A stretch of 61,953 nt of DNA from Mycolicibacterium elephantis DSM 44368 (GTDB taxonomy: Bacteria > Actinomycetota > Actinomycetes > Mycobacteriales > Mycobacteriaceae): assembly GCF_004014805.1 (NCBI RefSeq), contig NZ_ATDN01000026.1:1-61953 (forward strand). The letters run 5' to 3'. The position numbers were made by a program, and so were the translations under genes. A model generated the notes under the pieces. That model was not told where the DNA came from. It saw only the letters and a list, made by a program, of their open reading frames with translations, and ran no database searches. Positions 52,899-61,953 of the stretch are shown here, piece after piece (position 1 is the stretch's first letter; each line of letters starts with the position of its first letter).

Positions 52899-54475
52899 CG
52901 GTTGGCACCTTCCAGCGTTCGTTTGACTTCCAAACGGCGCAACTTGCCCGACGAGGTGCGGGGCAGTGCACCGGGTTTCACCAGCACCACATCTGCGGGC
53001 ACCACGCCGCACTGCGCCGCGACACGCGCCACCACGGCGCTGCGCGCGGCCGGTGCGTCGTCGCCCTTGAACTCCGCGGCGATGACCAGCCCCGGCCGCG
53101 AGGAGGCCTCACCCGTGCCGATCGCCACCACACAGCCGTCGCGCACGCCGTCGATCTCACCTGCGATGCGCTCGATCTCGGTGGGGAACAGGTTGCGGCC
53201 GGCTACCGTGATGAGCTCTTTGGCGCGGCCGCAGACCACCAGTCCGTCGTCGGTCAGGTAGCCGAGATCCCCGGTGGGCAGCCATTCTCCCGGATCGATC
53301 GCAGCGTGGCCGAGGTAGCCCGTCATGAGCGAGCTGCCTCGCACCTCGACCTCGCCGACCTCACGCCCGCTCACGTCGGTGGTGTGTGCTTGTTCGGCAT
53401 TGCAGCGGACCTCCATACCGGCAATGGGATGACCCAGCACCGCGTAGCGGCGGACGGCCTCGCTCGCGCCGGCCGTGACGGCCACCTCGTCGACCCGAAG
53501 ACCGGTGAGCGGCTCGGGAATGGTTACCGCGCAGGTGGATTCGGCCAATCCGTAGGAGGGTGCGAGAGAAGCCGGGTCGAAGCCGAAGCGCCCCATCTCG
53601 GTGGCGAAGCGTTGGTAACCCTCGCAGTCGACGGGTTCACCCCCGTTGAGGACGAAGCGGAGGTTGCCGAGGTCGAAGCCGGACAGGCTGCCCCCGTACT
53701 TGCCGATCAGGTTGTATGCCATGTTCGGCGCCGCGGTGACATCGGCCCGACTCTCGGTGAGCCACTTGAGCCAGCTGAACGGCGAACCGGCGAAGGCCCG
53801 CGTCGGCGCTTGCCACAGCTCGGCCCGGCCCAACATGGCCACCAGGACGAACGTGAGGCCCATGTCGTGATAGATCGGCAGCCAGCTGTGCAGCCGACTG
53901 CGCTGATCGACGCCGACCCTGCCGACCAGTCCACGCAGGTTGGCCAGCGAAGCCGCAGGCGAAATCTGTGCTGTGCGAGGCGTTCCCGTCGAGCCGGCGG
54001 TGCCCTGCAGGATCGCGACCTCGGCACGATCCGGGCCCTGATAGGTGGTCGAGCGGCGCGGGTGCGCGACCTGCCCGAGATCGTGCACGACGGGTGCGTC
54101 GGTGTGCTTGCGCAACAGGGTCAGCTCGGCGCCGTGGCCGAACACGGTGGTGACGCCGATGGAGCGAAAGCGCTCGAGGGTGCTCACGGCCCACTGGTCG
54201 GGGTCGGCACGCCGGATCGGCCCGGGCAGGACCGAGATCGCGGCGCCTGCGAGGAAGGCCCCCGGGATCGCCGCGATGAACTCCACCGTCGGATCACCGA
54301 CGAGGCCGACCGTCGCGGCCCGGTCGTCGGAGATGCGCTCGGCGACGTTTTCGGCACGCGCGTACACCTCGGGCCACGGGTGGCGAGCCCAGTCGCCGCT
54401 GTCGGTGTCCAGCACCGCGACACCGGTCGAGGCGTCCCTCATGGCCGCCGTGAGCGCCGCGGCTAGTTCAGTCAC
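52895..54475 (-). CDS. mbtM: MbtM, fatty acyl-AMP ligase of mycobactin synthesis
   Basis: 526 residues from a GTG inside the mbtL stop (GTGA). AMP-binding motifs: LQGTAGSTGTPRTAQISPAA (P-loop-like), SYGLAESTCAV, GEWLPTGDLGYL and the C-terminal PRTSSGKLRR with the catalytic Lys. It activates the fatty acid and loads it on the carrier protein MbtL (FAAL/FadD33 type). Confidence 0.93.
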   Translation of the reverse strand: MTELAAALTAAMRDASTGVAVLDTDSGDWARHPWPEVYARAENVAERISDDRAATVGLVGDPTVEFIAAIPGAFLAGAAISVLPGPIRRADPDQWAVSTLERFRSIGVTTVFGHGAELTLLRKHTDAPVVHDLGQVAHPRRSTTYQGPDRAEVAILQGTAGSTGTPRTAQISPAASLANLRGLVGRVGVDQRSRLHSWLPIYHDMGLTFVLVAMLGRAELWQAPTRAFAGSPFSWLKWLTESRADVTAAPNMAYNLIGKYGGSLSGFDLGNLRFVLNGGEPVDCEGYQRFATEMGRFGFDPASLAPSYGLAESTCAVTIPEPLTGLRVDEVAVTAGASEAVRRYAVLGHPIAGMEVRCNAEQAHTTDVSGREVGEVEVRGSSLMTGYLGHAAIDPGEWLPTGDLGYLTDDGLVVCGRAKELITVAGRNLFPTEIERIAGEIDGVRDGCVVAIGTGEASSRPGLVIAAEFKGDDAPAARSAVVARVAAQCGVVPADVVLVKPGALPRTSSGKLRRLEVKRTLEGANR

Positions 54476-54741
54476 GAATTCGACTGCGCGGCAGGTACCT
54501 TCGCGAGGATCGCCGCTTCGAGATCGCCGACGGTGTCGCAGCTGAGCAGGTCTTCCTCTTCAAGCGCCACGCCGAGGCGGTCCTCGATCGCCACCATTCC
54601 GACCGCGAAGGCGACCGAGTCCAGGCCGACGTCGTCGATCAGGCGGGATTCGCGGGTGACCCGGCTGATGTCGACGTTCATGTCGTCGCGCAGGATTTCG
54701 GTGAGCGCGGCGCTTACTGCTTCTGGAGTTGAGGGCTTCAC
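54472..54741 (-). CDS. mbtL: MbtL, acyl carrier protein of mycobactin synthesis
   Basis: 89 residues from the GTG at 54741; the upstream frame is open but non-coding in character. The phosphopantetheine site is VGLDSVAFAVGM (Ser42). It is first in the leftward mbtL-mbtM-mbtN operon, with an iron box 30 bp upstream. It carries the acyl chain between MbtM, MbtN and MbtK. Confidence 0.9.
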   Translation of the reverse strand: MKPSTPEAVSAALTEILRDDMNVDISRVTRESRLIDDVGLDSVAFAVGMVAIEDRLGVALEEEDLLSCDTVGDLEAAILAKVPAAQSNS

Positions 54742-54770
54742 GGCGAGCGACGGTACACCGCCGAATCGGG

Positions 54771-54789
54771 TAAGGCTAGGCTTACCTCC
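54771..54789. promoter_or_regulatory. IdeR iron box before mbtL
   Basis: TAAGGCTAGGCTTACCTCC matches the IdeR consensus at 14 of 19 positions, including the GG-N-TAGGCT core and ACCT. It lies between mbtL and the divergent alpha/beta hydrolase gene and could control both. Confidence 0.8.
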
Positions 54790-54874
54790 ACCGGTATCGC
54801 CTACCCTTTTCGGCGGAAAGGGGTGATCCGTTATCGGTTCGAGTCGATCGACGTCGAGGTATCTGCGTTGGCTG

Positions 54875-56164
54875 TTGCGGGGCGCCGCGACGGTCGTCAT
54901 CGTCGCCGCCAGTTGGTGCGTGGCGATCGTCGCGGCCGCCGTCGCCGCGGTGTGGCTGGCCGACGTCCGGATCCTGGCGGCTGTGGCGCTTGCCGTCTGT
55001 CTGGTCGTCGCTTGGGTAGGGGCGTGGTACACCGGCCGCCGCCTCGATCGGCGGCAGAGCTACGCGGTGGTCACGGCGGTGGCGAGCGTGCTGGTCTTCG
55101 CGGTCGCCGCCGCGACGATCGTTGCGCGTCCGTTGCCGAGCGACCCACGGGCGGACCAGCCCAGCGCCGCGCCCGAGGACGTCCGTTACTGGGATCTGAC
55201 CACCGGATCACAGCTGGCCTACCGGCATCTGCGGGCCACCGGCGCCGCACGACCCACCCCGGTAATTTTCGTCGGCGGCGGACCGGGCGAAGCGGTCGTG
55301 AACAATCCGGCGAAGGCCGACCCCTACCGCGAACTGACCCGTCTCGGTTACGACGTCTACCTCTACGACCAGATTGGCGCCGGCCTGTCGGCGCGGCTCA
55401 GCAACCCGGCCGACTACACCGTCGATCGCCATGTCGCCGACCTCGAGGCGATCCGTAGGGCACTCGGCGCCGACCAGTTGACCCTGATCGGCGCATCCTG
55501 GGGCGGCAGCTTGGTGGCCAGTTATCTGGCGGCCCACCCCACCCGGGTCGCGAAGGCCGTCCTGACGTCTCCCGCACCGATGGACTACGCGCGATGGCCC
55601 GACGCCGGAGACATCGCCGCCCACCTGCCCGACGCGCAGCGGCAACGGGCGGAAGATCTGATGCCCGGCAACCCCCGATTCATCACCTGGTACGGGCTGG
55701 GCATCGTCAATCCGGTTGCGGCGCACAACTTTATCCCGGACGACGAGGCAGATGCCTTCTTCGACACGTTCCTGAACATCGTCCGGCCCGCGACCGTGTG
55801 CGATCCGGACAACCTCTCCGACGTCTACGAAACCGGAAACGGGCTGTATGCCAACGTGTTCACCACCCGCGACGCGGCATCAGGGGCCCAATCGCACGTG
55901 CAAGCACAACTCGAGACCAGTCCGACCCCGGCGATGATCATCACCGGCGAATGCAACTACATCCCGTGGGCGCCGACCGCCGAGTACGCGACCACGCTGC
56001 CCAACGCGACCCTGTTATGCCTGCCGAACGCAGGACACGCCGTCGAACTCGATCGACCCGACCTCTATCGCCGGGTGGTCCAGGACTTCCTGCTCGACCA
56101 GCCGCCGGCCATACCGGCCACCCCGCCGACCCAGCCGTGTACGTCAGAGGTTGTGCCGGGCTAA
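54875..56164 (+). CDS. Membrane-anchored alpha/beta hydrolase (proline iminopeptidase-like)
   Basis: About 429 residues; the start is uncertain. TTG at 54875 is the first usable codon of the frame, whereas the best ribosome site (GGAAAGGGG, ~54815) suits a position ~20 residues upstream that has no ATG, GTG or TTG. Two or three hydrophobic helices (~5-85) precede an S33-type hydrolase domain: GGGPGE oxyanion region (134-139), GASWGGS with Ser208, and a C-terminal NAGHAVEL His. Faces mbtL across an iron box; iron regulation and a siderophore-related role are speculation. Convergent overlap with DUF190. Confidence 0.8.
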   Translation: MRGAATVVIVAASWCVAIVAAAVAAVWLADVRILAAVALAVCLVVAWVGAWYTGRRLDRRQSYAVVTAVASVLVFAVAAATIVARPLPSDPRADQPSAAPEDVRYWDLTTGSQLAYRHLRATGAARPTPVIFVGGGPGEAVVNNPAKADPYRELTRLGYDVYLYDQIGAGLSARLSNPADYTVDRHVADLEAIRRALGADQLTLIGASWGGSLVASYLAAHPTRVAKAVLTSPAPMDYARWPDAGDIAAHLPDAQRQRAEDLMPGNPRFITWYGLGIVNPVAAHNFIPDDEADAFFDTFLNIVRPATVCDPDNLSDVYETGNGLYANVFTTRDAASGAQSHVQAQLETSPTPAMIITGECNYIPWAPTAEYATTLPNATLLCLPNAGHAVELDRPDLYRRVVQDFLLDQPPAIPATPPTQPCTSEVVPG

Positions 56165-57205
56165 CCGCGTGCCGCCCAGTCGATCGCCGTCGTCGATGGA
56201 CACCGCGGCAGGAACCACCTCGCTGGTGACCAGGCCGTGTTCGGCGGTCACCTCGTCGACGATGGCGAAGCAGGCGGCGATCCGCTCGGGCGCGTCGACG
56301 ATCACGGTGCTCACCGGGACCTGGCGGGCCAGCTGAATCAGCTTGTCGCCGTGCGGTTTGTGATCGCCGTGGAAACCCCAGATGCCGCGCAGCGCGGTCG
56401 CGCCGCTCACCGCCGCGGAGTCATGCAGGCGCCGCACGAGCGCGCGGTGGATCGGCACGCCGTCGTACAGCGTGGCCTCCGACGTGCGGATGGTCAGCTT
56501 CTGCGACAGTGGCAGCCCGTGCTCGTCGGCGGGCGGCAAGACTGTCGGGCGTGCCAGAAGCCTGCCGTCGCGTTTACACAGCTGCGCTCGCTCCACCGTC
56601 ATCACCGGATCGTCCAGTACCGCGCGCAACGCCGACATCGCGTCGTCAACCAGCGTGGCCTCGCCGGTCGCGGTGATCATTATCGGAACGTGGCGGTTGC
56701 GACTGAAGAACCGGGCCTGCTGGCGTCGTCCCAGGCGGGTGCCGTCGACACCGAGAAATGCTGTGGCGCTGGCGAATCCATGCCGGTATAGGATGTCGCA
56801 CGCAGCGCGGTGGGCCGGCTGTCGTGCCGCCTTGTCGTAGCGGCCGACGTATACGGTCAGCGTCACGGTCTCGGCCGTCGTCGCATCGAACCGGTCGGCG
56901 GGGCGGACGCGCTCGAGGGTGACCAGGCCGTTCGTCGTCATCGCGACCGCCTGCTGCGCGAGGCCCTCCATCTTGTGCGCGGTGTCGACCGCGGTGACGA
57001 CGATGGGCGGATCCTCGGAGAGGCTCAGCGAACGGTCGGTGCGCAGGTGATGACGCGGGCCGAAGCTGGCGATACCGCGCAGCACCACGCTGACCGCGAC
57101 GGCGGCGTCGGCGTACAGCTCGGCAAGCGCCTCGGCGAGAAATCGGTGTTCGGCCCGGTGGCGTTCACCGAAGTAGCAGGTGAGCTTGACGTAATCGTCG
57201 GTCAC
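56144..57205 (-). CDS. DUF190 protein with two tandem domains
   Basis: 353 residues from a GTG inside the crcB stop (GTGA). The PII/CutA1-like DUF190 domain occurs at least twice. One copy is near residues 1-105 (YFGERHRAEHRFLAEALAEL, AVSVVLRGIASFG). The other is in the C-terminal half (TLYDGVPIHRALVRRLHDS, GATALRGIWGFHGDHKPHGD). Between them lies a related segment with ILYRHGFASATAFLGVDGT. DUF190 genes commonly accompany crcB and may regulate the channel. Confidence 0.88.
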   Translation of the reverse strand: MTDDYVKLTCYFGERHRAEHRFLAEALAELYADAAVAVSVVLRGIASFGPRHHLRTDRSLSLSEDPPIVVTAVDTAHKMEGLAQQAVAMTTNGLVTLERVRPADRFDATTAETVTLTVYVGRYDKAARQPAHRAACDILYRHGFASATAFLGVDGTRLGRRQQARFFSRNRHVPIMITATGEATLVDDAMSALRAVLDDPVMTVERAQLCKRDGRLLARPTVLPPADEHGLPLSQKLTIRTSEATLYDGVPIHRALVRRLHDSAAVSGATALRGIWGFHGDHKPHGDKLIQLARQVPVSTVIVDAPERIAACFAIVDEVTAEHGLVTSEVVPAAVSIDDGDRLGGTRLARHNL

Positions 57206-57570
57206 AGGCGCATCCCCAGCCACAGACCGCACGCCGCCGCGGCAAGGCCCAGTGCGACGCTGACACCGATATTGGCCACCGCGGGCCAGAACTGGCGCTC
57301 CTCGCTGAGCCGGTGCGTCTCCAGCATCCACGTGGAGAACGTCGTGTAGGAGCCGACGAACGCGGTGCCCGCCAGCAACGCCATGTGAGGGCTGAGCGCC
57401 ATGCCGGCCAGAATGCCGAGAAGCAGCGCACCGCTGATGTTGACGACCAGCGTGCCGTAGGGGAATGCGCCGCCGCTGCGTTTCGACACCGTGCGGTCGA
57501 CCAGGAAGCGCAGCACCGCCCCGAGGCCGCCGATCAGTGGGACGGTGGCCCACACCGCGACCGTCGTCAT
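57202..57570 (-). CDS. crcB: CrcB/Fluc fluoride channel subunit
   Basis: 122 residues with four helices. GGLGAVLRFLVDR (~15-27), FPYGTLVVNISGALLLGILA and FVGSYTTFSTWMLE are Fluc hallmarks (pore Asn, Phe box, central Na+ site region). It pairs with the adjacent crcB gene as an antiparallel heterodimer for fluoride export. Overlaps both neighbours by 4 bp. Confidence 0.93.
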   Translation of the reverse strand: MTTVAVWATVPLIGGLGAVLRFLVDRTVSKRSGGAFPYGTLVVNISGALLLGILAGMALSPHMALLAGTAFVGSYTTFSTWMLETHRLSEERQFWPAVANIGVSVALGLAAAACGLWLGMRL

Positions 57571-57965
57571 CCGCGCACCCGAACGTGGCGCACCAGGGCG
57601 GTGGCGATGTAGAGGGCGAGCAGTCCCACGGCGATGCTCGCCGCGAGGTAGCCGGCGGCCAGCGTGTAGTGGCGGTGCTCGAGCATCTTGAGGGTTTCGA
57701 CCTGCATGGTCGAGAACGTGGTCAGGCCGCCGCACAGCCCGGTGCCCAGCAGCGGGCGGCGGTAACTGGACACAGGCAAGCGTTCGAGCAGCCGGGTGGT
57801 GAAGTAGCCCAACAGAAATGCGCCGACGATGTTGGCGACGAACGTCGGCCACGGCCAGTGTCCCGGGTCGGGTGCGGCGAACGCCTCGAGTGCCGCGCGG
57901 GCGACGGTGCCCAGCGCTCCGCCCACGAACACCGCCACGAGTTCGCGGACGTCGTAACCGGGCAC
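57567..57965 (-). CDS. crcB: CrcB/Fluc fluoride channel subunit, paralogue
   Basis: 132 residues from a GTG at 57965; an ATG at 57995 would add ten residues. GGALGTVARAALE, WPTFVANIVGAFLLGYFTTR and GLCGGLTTFSTMQVE give the Fluc pattern. Its opposite-topology partner is the next gene. This pair next to pgm matches M. tuberculosis Rv3068c-Rv3070. No fluoride riboswitch is evident in the 60 bp upstream. Confidence 0.93.
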   Translation of the reverse strand: MPGYDVRELVAVFVGGALGTVARAALEAFAAPDPGHWPWPTFVANIVGAFLLGYFTTRLLERLPVSSYRRPLLGTGLCGGLTTFSTMQVETLKMLEHRHYTLAAGYLAASIAVGLLALYIATALVRHVRVRG

Positions 57966-58025
57966 ATCGCAAAGTATGGCGGTACCGCCGGGCATCACGT
58001 GTCGGTGTGGAGCACAATCGGGTCC

Positions 58026-59660
<1,635 letters not shown>

Positions 59661-59669
59661 AGTCGGCGT

Positions 59670-60923
59670 GTGAGTTTTTCCGCGCCGGGCGCGCGCACCA
59701 AGGAGCGGCTGCCCGGCGAAGTCTGGGTGCTGATCGCCTCGAACGCCGTGATCGCGGTGGGCTACGGGGTGGTGTCGCCGGTGCTGCCGGAGTACGCCCG
59801 CCACTTCGGAGTGGGGATCGGCGCGGCGACGTTCGTCATCACCGCCTTTGCCGTGATGAGGCTGTGCTTCGCTCCCGCGGCTGGTCAGCTGGTGCAAAGG
59901 CTGGGGGAGCGGCGCATCTACGTCAGCGGACTGCTGATCGTGGCGCTGTCGACGGGTGCGTGCGCGTTCGCGCAGACCTATTGGCAGCTGCTGCTGTTTC
60001 GGTCGCTGGGTGGGATCGGCTCGACCATGTTCTTCATCTCCGCGCTGGGGCTGATGATCCGGATGAGCCCACCCGACGCCCGTGGGCGGGTGGCCGGCAT
60101 GTTCTCCTCGGCGTTTCTGGTCGGCTCGGTGGGCGGCCCCGTGCTGGGCAGCCTGACCGCCGGATTCGGGCTGTCCGCGCCGTTTCTGATCTACGGCGCG
60201 GCGTTGACGATCGCGGCGGCGGTGGTGTTCATCAGCCTGCGGCACTCGTCGCTGGCCGCGCCCGAGGCGGACACCCAGGTCAAGGTGACGTTCGGCCAGG
60301 CGTTCCGCAACGGGGCGTACCGCGCCGCGCTGCTGTCGAACTTCGCGACCGGATGGTCGGCGTTCGGGCTGCGCATCGCGCTGGTGCCGCTGTTCGTCGT
60401 CGAGGTACTCGACCGCGGCGTCGGCACGGCGGGGCTGGCGCTGGCGACGTTCGCGATCGGCAACGTGCTCGCCGTCATCCCCAGCGGGCATCTGTCGGAC
60501 CGGGTGGGACGGCGGATCCTGCTGATCGTCGGGCTGACGGCGGCGGGTGCGGCCACGATCGCGGTCGGTTTCAGCGACAACCTGACGGTGTTCTTGGTTA
60601 CGGCGCTGCTCGCCGGCGCGGCGACCGGAATGTTCACCTCGCCCCAGCAGGCCGCCGTGGCCGACGTGATCGGCAACAAGGCGCGCGGCGGCACCGCGCT
60701 GGCGGCGTTCCAGATGATGGCCGACCTCGGTTCGATCGTGGGTTCGCTGCTGGTGGGGCTGATCGCCCAGCACCTGTCGTTCGAGTGGTCGTTCGTGATC
60801 AGCGGGGCGATTCTGCTGGCCGCGGCGGTCGGGTGGCTGTTCGCACCTGAGACCCGGCGGCCATCGGCAGAACACACACCGGCGCGACCGCTCGGCCCCG
60901 AAGCCGCAGGAGAGCTGCCGTGA
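59670..60923 (+). CDS. Major facilitator superfamily transporter
   Basis: 417 residues from a GTG, 9 bp after pgm. Twelve helices are expected. The MFS motif A appears in GQLVQRLGERRIYVSG after helix 2 and again as SGHLSDRVGRRILL in the second half. ALLAGAATGMFTSPQQAAV is typical of drug/multidrug efflux types. Substrate unknown. Confidence 0.9.
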   Translation: MSFSAPGARTKERLPGEVWVLIASNAVIAVGYGVVSPVLPEYARHFGVGIGAATFVITAFAVMRLCFAPAAGQLVQRLGERRIYVSGLLIVALSTGACAFAQTYWQLLLFRSLGGIGSTMFFISALGLMIRMSPPDARGRVAGMFSSAFLVGSVGGPVLGSLTAGFGLSAPFLIYGAALTIAAAVVFISLRHSSLAAPEADTQVKVTFGQAFRNGAYRAALLSNFATGWSAFGLRIALVPLFVVEVLDRGVGTAGLALATFAIGNVLAVIPSGHLSDRVGRRILLIVGLTAAGAATIAVGFSDNLTVFLVTALLAGAATGMFTSPQQAAVADVIGNKARGGTALAAFQMMADLGSIVGSLLVGLIAQHLSFEWSFVISGAILLAAAVGWLFAPETRRPSAEHTPARPLGPEAAGELP

Positions 60924-60977
60924 CCGGCCATTTTGAACGGTAACCTGGCAGTGGTGTAACTTCGATGGGCACGACAC

Positions 60978-61050
60978 GGGGCTATGGCGCAGCTGGTAGC
61001 GCACCACACTGGCAGTGTGGGGGTCAGGGGTTCGAGTCCCCTTAGCTCCA
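60978..61050 (+). tRNA. tRNA-Ala (anticodon GGC)
   Basis: 73 bases forming a full cloverleaf. The acceptor stem is GGGGCTA / TAGCTCC with one G-T pair, discriminator A. The anticodon stem CCACA/TGTGG frames the loop CTGGCAG (anticodon GGC). The T arm includes GGTTCGAGTCC. CCA is not encoded. Confidence 0.95.
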
Positions 61051-61061
61051 CTTCTCAGAAG

Positions 61062-61092
61062 CCCGCTTCGGCCGTTGGTTGGGGCGGGTTTT
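61062..61092 (+). terminator. Terminator after tRNA-Ala
   Basis: CCCGC (61062-61066) pairs with GCGGG (61084-61088), with extra wobble pairs inside, followed by TTTT. It lies 12 bases past the tRNA end. Confidence 0.6.
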
Positions 61093-61197
61093 GTCGTTTC
61101 GTGGGGCGTTGGCGCCGTGGCGTCTTGGCGTCCGTTCGTGTGGGCGTGTTGGTGTCGGCGCCGTCGAATGTGTCGTGGCGCTGTGATGTTTGGCGCG

Positions 61198-61953
61198 GGC
61201 GGTCAGGCCGCCTGGTCTCCTGGGGGTGCCGGGCCGCCGGGTTCGTCGGCTTGGTTGATTGATGCCGCGGCATCCGAGTCACTTTCGGTGACTTGTTCTT
61301 CGTCGGTGGGTTCGTTTGCGGTGACTTGGTTGTCGGGTTGGTCGTGGGGTCGGAGGAGGCGTTCGGGTCGGTGGTAGTAGTTGAGTCGGGCTTGGCCGGT
61401 GTCGAGGTCAGGTGGTGGGAGCCATTCGACTTCGCAGTGGTTGTTCATGCGGGTGTTCCAGCCGCCGTTGCGGTCGACGCTGCGGTTGTCGGGTCCGCAG
61501 GCTAGTCCGAGTTCGTCGATGTTGGTGTTGGCGCCGTCGGTCCAGTCGGCCTCCACGTGATGGGCTTGGCAGCCGTAGGCGCCGACGGTGCAGCAGGGTT
61601 TGGTGCATCCGCCGTCGCGGGCGATCAGCATGATCCGTTGTGCGGGGGTGGCGGTGCGTCTGGCGCGAAACAGATCCAGGGCTTTTCCGGTGGTTTTGTC
61701 GAAGACGGCCAGGTAGTGGTTGGCGTGGGCGGCCAGCCGGATCACCTCGGTGATCGGCATGGCGGTGCCGCCGCCGGTGGTGCCGACCCCGGCGCGAGAC
61801 TCCAGGTCCTGCAGGGTGGTTCGGATGATGATCGACACCGGCAGCCCGTTGAGTTGGCCGAGTTCACCGCTCATCAACGCGATGCGCCCCACGGCGAGCA
61901 GCGCGTCGTGCTGACGCTGGGCCAGGCTGCGGTGATCGTTGTCGATCTGGGCT
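61198..61953 (-). repeat. Long inverted repeat, right copy
   Basis: Reverse complement of 1-756 with no indel up to the stop codon, only scattered substitutions. The inner boundary lies ~5 bases past the stop codon, 150 bp from tRNA-Ala; the outer boundary is outside the window. Confidence 0.9.
61203..61952 (-). CDS. DUF222/HNH (13E12 repeat family) protein, 5' part outside window
   Basis: Same partial gene as at 2-751 on the opposite strand. In 229 comparable residues there are 8 differences, among them I/V, V/A, A/T, S/T and, near the acidic tail, D/H, P/Q and R/Q. The Cys cluster and AHHVEADW are unchanged, and the terminal HNH His is again Asp-Asn. The divergence indicates an old duplication kept similar, perhaps by gene conversion. 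Confidence 0.85.
   Translation of the reverse strand, partial: AQIDNDHRSLAQRQHDALLAVGRIALMSGELGQLNGLPVSIIIRTTLQDLESRAGVGTTGGGTAMPITEVIRLAAHANHYLAVFDKTTGKALDLFRARRTATPAQRIMLIARDGGCTKPCCTVGAYGCQAHHVEADWTDGANTNIDELGLACGPDNRSVDRNGGWNTRMNNHCEVEWLPPPDLDTGQARLNYYHRPERLLRPHDQPDNQVTANEPTDEEQVTESDSDAAASINQADEPGGPAPPGDQAA

Noticed and set aside
52889..54466. 525-codon plus-strand open frame
   Set aside because: Exact antisense shadow of mbtM.
54823..55458. Plus-strand frame starting at GTG 54823
   Set aside because: The ribosome-site-like GGAAAGGGG abuts the GTG with no spacing, and the translation becomes Arg-rich while the other frame encodes the hydrolase.
57966..58025. Possible fluoride riboswitch before crcB
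   Set aside because: The conserved crcB-motif sequence elements were not seen in the 60 bp between crcB and pgm.

Overview
The window looks like the chromosome of a GC-rich, rapidly growing mycobacterium (Mycolicibacterium type). The reasons are a complete yrbE/mce lipid-importer operon, the mycobactin acyl-tail genes mbtK/N/M/L with IdeR-type iron boxes, a pgm-crcB block arranged as in M. tuberculosis, 13E12-type DUF222/HNH genes, and GTG/TTG starts with 1-4 bp gene overlaps. Species and mce operon number cannot be fixed from the sequence alone.

Layout. (1) 1-756 and 61198-61953 are near-identical copies, in opposite orientation, of a DUF222/HNH gene, so the window is bracketed by a large inverted repeat. 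(2) 906-5827 (minus) is a compact four-gene unit: a membrane/FN3 protein with a lipobox-like Cys, a thioredoxin-fold protein with no signal peptide, an LspA-like and an Lgt-like protein. I regard it as the best candidate for an undescribed system. (3) 6498-16153 (plus) is yrbEA-yrbEB-mceA-F plus two accessory genes. (4) 16150-24951 is a mixed block: a DUF35/thiolase pair, a Tat-exported DUF1906 protein, a serine-hydrolase lipoprotein, a membrane protein, a proteasome-like Ntn hydrolase, a PAS-ANTAR regulator divergent from an HspR-like MerR regulator, an SDR and a VOC protein. (5) 24968-35613 is catabolic: a thiolase-like/DUF35 divergent pair, a Rieske oxygenase-TetR-SDR operon, an N-acyl-D-amino-acid deacylase-like amidohydrolase, DoxX with a Cys-rich regulator, and PucR with a DadA-like dehydrogenase. 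(6) 35730-41702 holds a GreA-like factor, a frameshifted ctaD, an SDR, a LysR regulator and an iron-box-controlled exported acidic/Gly-Ser protein. (7) 42299-46285 is a second Rieske operon (Rieske, small protein, TauD, CMD) facing an R2-like ligand-binding oxidase with a CRP-type box. (8) 46344-51049 holds a TVP38 protein, a large exported DUF1214-like protein, SRPBCC/TetR and small genes. (9) 51065-56164 is the mbt-2 mycobactin cluster plus an alpha/beta hydrolase. (10) 56144-61092 is DUF190-crcB-crcB, pgm, an MFS transporter and tRNA-Ala(GGC).

How the genes fit together. Regulation is unusually legible. A LysR gene and the Rieske operon 2.2 kb away carry the same 29-nt operator-like block. 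Palindromes sit in at least four divergent or auto-regulatory promoters, and three iron boxes mark iron-responsive genes. Function concentrates on lipid/steroid-like uptake and breakdown (mce, thiolase/DUF35, Rieske, SDR), D-amino-acid use (deacylase plus DadA), iron acquisition and fluoride export.
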